Of a DNA stretch of 64,000 nucleotides, positions 61,079 through 64,000 are shown piece by piece. The notes below the pieces were generated by a model that was not told where the DNA came from, did no database searches, and was given only the letters and a program-made list of their open reading frames with translations. How positions within the stretch are numbered: position 1 is the stretch's first letter; each line of letters opens with the position of its first letter. A program made the translations under genes and the position numbers. The DNA is from Rufibacter radiotolerans (GTDB lineage: Bacteria; Bacteroidota; Bacteroidia; Cytophagales; Hymenobacteraceae): NCBI RefSeq assembly GCF_001078055.1, contig NZ_CP010777.1:3129001-3193000 (forward strand), written 5' to 3'.

Positions 61079-61113
61079 AGACCCCACAGGTTGTAAAGAC
61101 CTATGGGGTCTTT
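61079..61113 (+). terminator. Terminator of the redoxin gene
   Basis: 12-bp stem AGACCCCACAGG/CCTATGGGGTCT with one mismatch and T-rich tail, running into the next palindrome. Confidence 0.8.
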
Positions 61114-61156
61114 CTGTTTTAGGGCTATTTTCTGGAAAGTAGGCCAAAAGCAGAAA
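61111..61156 (+). repeat. Family A palindrome, copy 30
   Basis: CTGTTTTAGGGCTATTTTC and GAAAGTAGGCCAAAAGCAG, extended by TTT/AAA flanks. The gap 61041-61411 also holds the family D repeat and the methyltransferase promoter. Confidence 0.72.
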
Positions 61157-61162
61157 GGCTCT

Positions 61163-61286
61163 CTCCCGCAAGTTTACCGCCAGCGTAACTTGTGGGTGCC
61201 TATATAGTGAGATTAAAAACTCACGTCAGTTGATAAACTGACCATAAGAAAACCCTCAAGTTACGCTGTCGCTAAACTTGCGGGAG
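61163..61286. repeat. Family D long inverted repeat with inner hairpins
   Basis: 34-base arms 61163-61196 and 61253-61286 match at ~31 positions. The 56-base loop contains two further hairpins: GTGAG/CTCAC (61207-61224) and TCAGTT/AACTGA (61226-61241). A single copy here. Confidence 0.75.
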
Positions 61287-61364
61287 GAAGTAGGCATTGC
61301 CAGTCACTATTTCGGCTTCACTTCCAGAATTATACCCAAAACTGCACTTCTCATTTTCCCCTCG

Positions 61365-61372
61365 TACCTTTG
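61365..61372 (+). promoter_or_regulatory. Putative -7 box of the O-methyltransferase gene
   Basis: TACCTTTG, exact TAnnTTTG, 39 bases before the ATG. Confidence 0.55.
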
Positions 61373-61411
61373 CCCCACCCTTTTCTTAATTCTTAATTCC
61401 TAATTAAAAAG

Positions 61412-62056
61412 ATGGATTTCCTGGACCCAGACCTGCAGGCCTACGCCGAAGCCCATACCTCACCCGAGTCACCGCTTCTGCGCCGGCTCAACCGTGAGAC
61501 CCACCTGAACGTGATGAAACCGCGCATGCTGTCGGGGCATTTGCAGGGGCGCACGCTGGCCATGTTCTCACAGATGCTGCGCCCGCGCCGAATTCTGGAG
61601 ATTGGAACTTACACCGGTTATTCGGCGCTTTGCCTGGCTGAGGGGCTGACCCAGGACGGCGTGCTGCATACCATTGACGTGAATGACGAGTTGGAGGACA
61701 TGGTACGTCGGTATATAGCAGAGGCTGGACTGGAGCAGAAGATCCAACTGCACATTGGTCAGGCGGCCGAGGTGATTCCAACCTTGGAAGAGCAATGGGA
61801 CTTGGTGTTTATTGACGCCGACAAAAAAAGCAACGCGCTCTACTATGACCTGGTCATCGATCACGTGCGGCCCGGCGGGTTCATTCTCACGGACAACGTG
61901 CTTTGGAGCGGGAAAGTGGTAGAGAAATTCAGGCCCAAACTGGACAAGGACACCGAGCTGATGCTGGCCTTCAACCAGAAGGTGCAGGATGACCCGCGCG
62001 TAGAAAACCTGCTCCTGCCCATCAGGGACGGGATTTTGGTGGCCCGGAAAAAGTAA
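61412..62056 (+). CDS. Class I SAM-dependent O-methyltransferase
   Basis: 214 residues of the Methyltransf_3 (catechol/caffeoyl-CoA O-methyltransferase-like) family. SAM site ILEIGTYTGYSALCLAEGL (about 66-84), acidic IDVNDEL, and the metal-binding DLVFIDADKKSN with VLTDN-like ILTDNVLW. Substrate not known. Single gene. Confidence 0.92.
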   Translation: MDFLDPDLQAYAEAHTSPESPLLRRLNRETHLNVMKPRMLSGHLQGRTLAMFSQMLRPRRILEIGTYTGYSALCLAEGLTQDGVLHTIDVNDELEDMVRRYIAEAGLEQKIQLHIGQAAEVIPTLEEQWDLVFIDADKKSNALYYDLVIDHVRPGGFILTDNVLWSGKVVEKFRPKLDKDTELMLAFNQKVQDDPRVENLLLPIRDGILVARKK

Positions 62057-62098
62057 TCCACAACTTGTGGATAAGCCCGTGGATAAGAGCGTGGATAA
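62056..62098. promoter_or_regulatory. Cluster of DnaA-box-like sequences
   Basis: One exact DnaA box in reverse (TGTGGATAA at 62066-62074), two one-mismatch copies CGTGGATAA at 62078 and 62090, all the same way round at 12-base spacing, and one inverted near-match (TAATCCACA, ~62056). It follows directly on the methyltransferase stop. Binding is not shown. Confidence 0.45.
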
Positions 62099-62262
62099 AT
62101 TTTACCGCCGCCCGCCTTCCTTCTCCCTCCCAAAATCGCCTACTTTGTAGTTGAACCGCGTGCTACAACTGGCTACCCAATAGGTGTTTATAAGCGCCCA
62201 ACTCCAGTTTTACACGAACATAGGTTTTCTGCTATTCTTTTACCTTTTCTTTGATTCATCAG

Positions 62263-64000
62263 ATGAAAAAATCCTTATCGCTCCTGTTGCTCAGCCTGTT
62301 ATGCTGGGTGGCGCGTGCCCAGAGCCCGGTAGTGCCCAACAACATTTATTTCGCGGACATGCATCTGGAGATAAAAGAAAGCGCCCGGGTGGAAATCCAA
62401 AAAAATGTGGATGCCCTCATTAAGCACCCCGCCTATTTCCAGAAGAAAGTAGAGTTGGCAGACGCGTACTTCCCGTTTGTGGAGCAGGCCCTGAAACAGG
62501 AAGGCGTGCCCACTGACTTCAAATACCTCGTGCTACAGGAAAGCGGCCTGGTCTCTGATGCCGTGTCTACGTCTAATGCCGTGGGTTTCTGGCAGTTCAA
62601 GGAAGGTTCGGCCACCGAGTTGGGCATTAAGGTGAACAGCCAGGTAGACGAACGCAAGCATATTATTGAGTCTAGCCGCGGGGCCGCCAAATACCTTGTG
62701 CGCAGCAACGCCTATTACAAGAACTGGTTCAACTCGCTGCTTTCCTACTACCAAGGCCTTACCGGCACCAAAGCCCTGACCAAGACCTCAGACATTGGCG
62801 CCAAGAAAATGGAGGTGACCGCGCAGACCAACAAATACCTGCTCACGTTCCTGGCCCACAAAGTGGCCTATGAGAACGCCATCGGCAAGAACCCAAACCC
62901 CACCATTACCCTGCAGCCGGTAAAAGCGGTAGCAGGACAAACCCTAACGGAGATTGCCATGGCGGCCCAGGCAGATGCCGCTGAGGTGGAGCGCTACAAC
63001 AAGTGGCTGCTGGCCTCCCGGGTGCCGTCAGATAAAGAATACACCGTCATGGTACCGCAGCTGTCCGGGGCTCCGCGTCCGGTAATCGCGCAGGCCTCCA
63101 GCCCGGTTTGGAAATCTTCTTCCACGGCCAGAACCTCGGCCAAGCCGAGAGCCTCGGTCATGAAGCCCAATGACAGCATCAGTAAAATTAAAGGCTTCTT
63201 TGCCACCCTGAAAGCTAAACTGACTGGCCAGCCGCAGGAATTGAAGTCCATCGTGGCCCAGCCCGGTGACACCAAAGACATGCTGGCCCTGCAAGGCAAC
63301 ATCTCCACCAGCAAATTCCTGCAGGTGAATGACATGAGTTCCTATGACCCCATTGTGCCGGGCCAGACCTATTACCTGCAAGCCAAGAACTCCAGAACAT
63401 TGAACCCTGAGTACCATGAGGCCCAACCCGGCGAGACCATGCACAGCGTGTCTCAAAAGTACGGCATCAAACTCAAAAAGCTCTTGTCCAAAAACCGTAT
63501 GACCTCCAAAGAGCGTCTGGAGCCGGGCCGCATGGTATGGCTGAAAGAAACCCGCCCGGAATCTATTCCGGTGGAGATCAGGCCTCAGTTGCAAGATGAG
63601 CCGGTGTCCGCCCCCAGGGAAGTGATTGCGCAGAAGCCTGCCCCTGCGGCGCAGCCTGCCGCCTCTAAACCGGCAACTGCCTCTACCTCCTCAAAGCCCG
63701 CTGCCATTAGCGTGGTAGTGGAAGACACTACGGCGGCCCCTTATGTTCGCAAGGCCATTGAGGATGTAGATGTGGCCGCACCGGTTGTGTCTTCTAACAC
63801 CCAATACCCGAGCAAAAAGACGACCGGCGCCACCAAACCTGCCGCGCCCTTAGAGCGCAAAGCCCCAGACGAACCAGCAACGGCAGAACTGGAAACATCG
63901 GCGGCGGTGGTGGGTGCCACGTCACACGTGGTAGAGAAGGGCGAGACCTTGTATGCCATCTCCCGCAAGTACGGCGTCTCAATGGAAGACCTGCTGGCCT
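62263..64000 (+). CDS. LysM lytic murein transglycosylase (MltD-like), N-terminal part
   Basis: The gene runs off the right edge; at least 579 residues are visible. A signal peptide (MKKSLSLLLLSLLCW...ARAQ) is followed by a GH23-type transglycosylase domain (about 60-220) with the catalytic Glu in VLQESGLVSDAVS and GFWQFKEGSATELG. Two LysM modules can be seen: EAQPGETMHSVSQKYGIK (about 387) and HVVEKGETLYAISRKYG at the very end; a weaker LysM-like QTLTEIAMAAQAD lies near 227. Between them are Pro/Ala/Thr-rich linkers. It cleaves glycan strands in the periplasm. Confidence 0.92.
   Translation, partial: MKKSLSLLLLSLLCWVARAQSPVVPNNIYFADMHLEIKESARVEIQKNVDALIKHPAYFQKKVELADAYFPFVEQALKQEGVPTDFKYLVLQESGLVSDAVSTSNAVGFWQFKEGSATELGIKVNSQVDERKHIIESSRGAAKYLVRSNAYYKNWFNSLLSYYQGLTGTKALTKTSDIGAKKMEVTAQTNKYLLTFLAHKVAYENAIGKNPNPTITLQPVKAVAGQTLTEIAMAAQADAAEVERYNKWLLASRVPSDKEYTVMVPQLSGAPRPVIAQASSPVWKSSSTARTSAKPRASVMKPNDSISKIKGFFATLKAKLTGQPQELKSIVAQPGDTKDMLALQGNISTSKFLQVNDMSSYDPIVPGQTYYLQAKNSRTLNPEYHEAQPGETMHSVSQKYGIKLKKLLSKNRMTSKERLEPGRMVWLKETRPESIPVEIRPQLQDEPVSAPREVIAQKPAPAAQPAASKPATASTSSKPAAISVVVEDTTAAPYVRKAIEDVDVAAPVVSSNTQYPSKKTTGATKPAAPLERKAPDEPATAELETSAAVVGATSHVVEKGETLYAISRKYGVSMEDLLA

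Noticed and set aside
312..61156. Palindromes as a CRISPR array
   Set aside because: Copies are spread singly through the intergenic gaps with kilobases between them, with no spacers of constant length and no cas genes.
61163..61286. tRNA or tmRNA
   Set aside because: It folds into several hairpins, but there is no acceptor CCA end, no TTC-type T-loop and no anticodon-loop pattern.
62056..62098. Chromosome replication origin
   Set aside because: DnaA-box-like sites are clustered, but there is no dnaA, gyrB or dnaN neighbour and no clear AT-rich unwinding region; kept only as a possible DnaA-binding cluster.

Overview
The window is an ordinary-looking stretch of chromosome from a Bacteroidota bacterium, most likely order Cytophagales, family Hymenobacteraceae (Rufibacter/Pontibacter-like). 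This placement is inferred from gene content and not from any database search. Signs of the phylum include a PorX-type response regulator of the type IX secretion system, the LpxC-FabZ fusion, RibBA, a DUF2851 protein, Bacteroidota-type ferredoxin and Mrp proteins, and many start regions carrying the Bacteroidota promoter element TAnnTTTG. I count about 56 protein genes and no rRNA, tRNA, CRISPR array, prophage or recognisable transposase.

Layout: 1-6.6 kb holds the end of an ABC permease, a secreted protein, ribBA, and a nitrogen block (porin, Amt, PII). 6.6-10.4 kb has dnaG overlapping a K+ channel, plus a lipoprotein. 10.7-14.5 kb has Mrp and Nfu (Fe-S assembly), then fumarylacetoacetase with a flavin reductase. 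14.7-18.0 kb is porX-tsaE-ald. 18.1-23.4 kb has an HD phosphohydrolase, an S9 peptidase, a PepSY-like protein, a long gene-free stretch and a STAS-like protein. 23.7-27.6 kb is the lipid A operon lpxD-lpxC/fabZ-lpxA plus an ABC ATPase. 27.65-28.4 kb is a small nuclease cassette in inverted repeats. 28.5-34.5 kb has an erythromycin-esterase-family protein, a DUF4197 lipoprotein, cinA, a 2-oxoacid dehydrogenase E2 and a membrane-anchored unknown. 34.5-42.7 kb has valS, a ferredoxin divergent from a LuxC-type reductase, a nucleoside phosphorylase, a HAD protein, trhO and an acetyltransferase. 42.9-51.0 kb is a minus-strand run: membrane protein, DUF2851, pyrF, lolA, ftsK, pyrD. 51.2-64 kb has small unknowns, DUF72, an LLM oxidoreductase, PBP1A, folB-DivIVA-WD40, a phosphopantetheinyl transferase, a thioredoxin-fold protein, an O-methyltransferase and a LysM lytic transglycosylase cut by the right edge.

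The most unusual content lies between the genes. About 30 copies of a ~38-bp imperfect palindrome (called family A here; arms close to CGTTTTAGGCCTGTTTTC and GAAAACAGGCCTAAAACG) occupy about half of the intergenic gaps, roughly one per 2 kb and never inside a gene. The arms are not equivalent. The ACAGGC form sits on the right arm of the given strand in about 13 lopsided copies and on the left in about 2, whatever the direction of the flanking genes. Family A is therefore polarised relative to the chromosome strand and not to transcription. Many copies sit beside a separate intrinsic terminator.

A second object stands out: a ~504-bp unit (27785-28288) bounded by 44-bp inverted repeats with 2 mismatches and containing only a DUF559 (Vsr-like) endonuclease gene, nested inside two more copies of the same repeat. 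Other non-coding structures are two copies of a third hairpin family (14585-14660, 57111-57203), a three-hairpin folded repeat (61163-61286), and a 12-bp-phased cluster of DnaA-box-like sequences (62056-62098).
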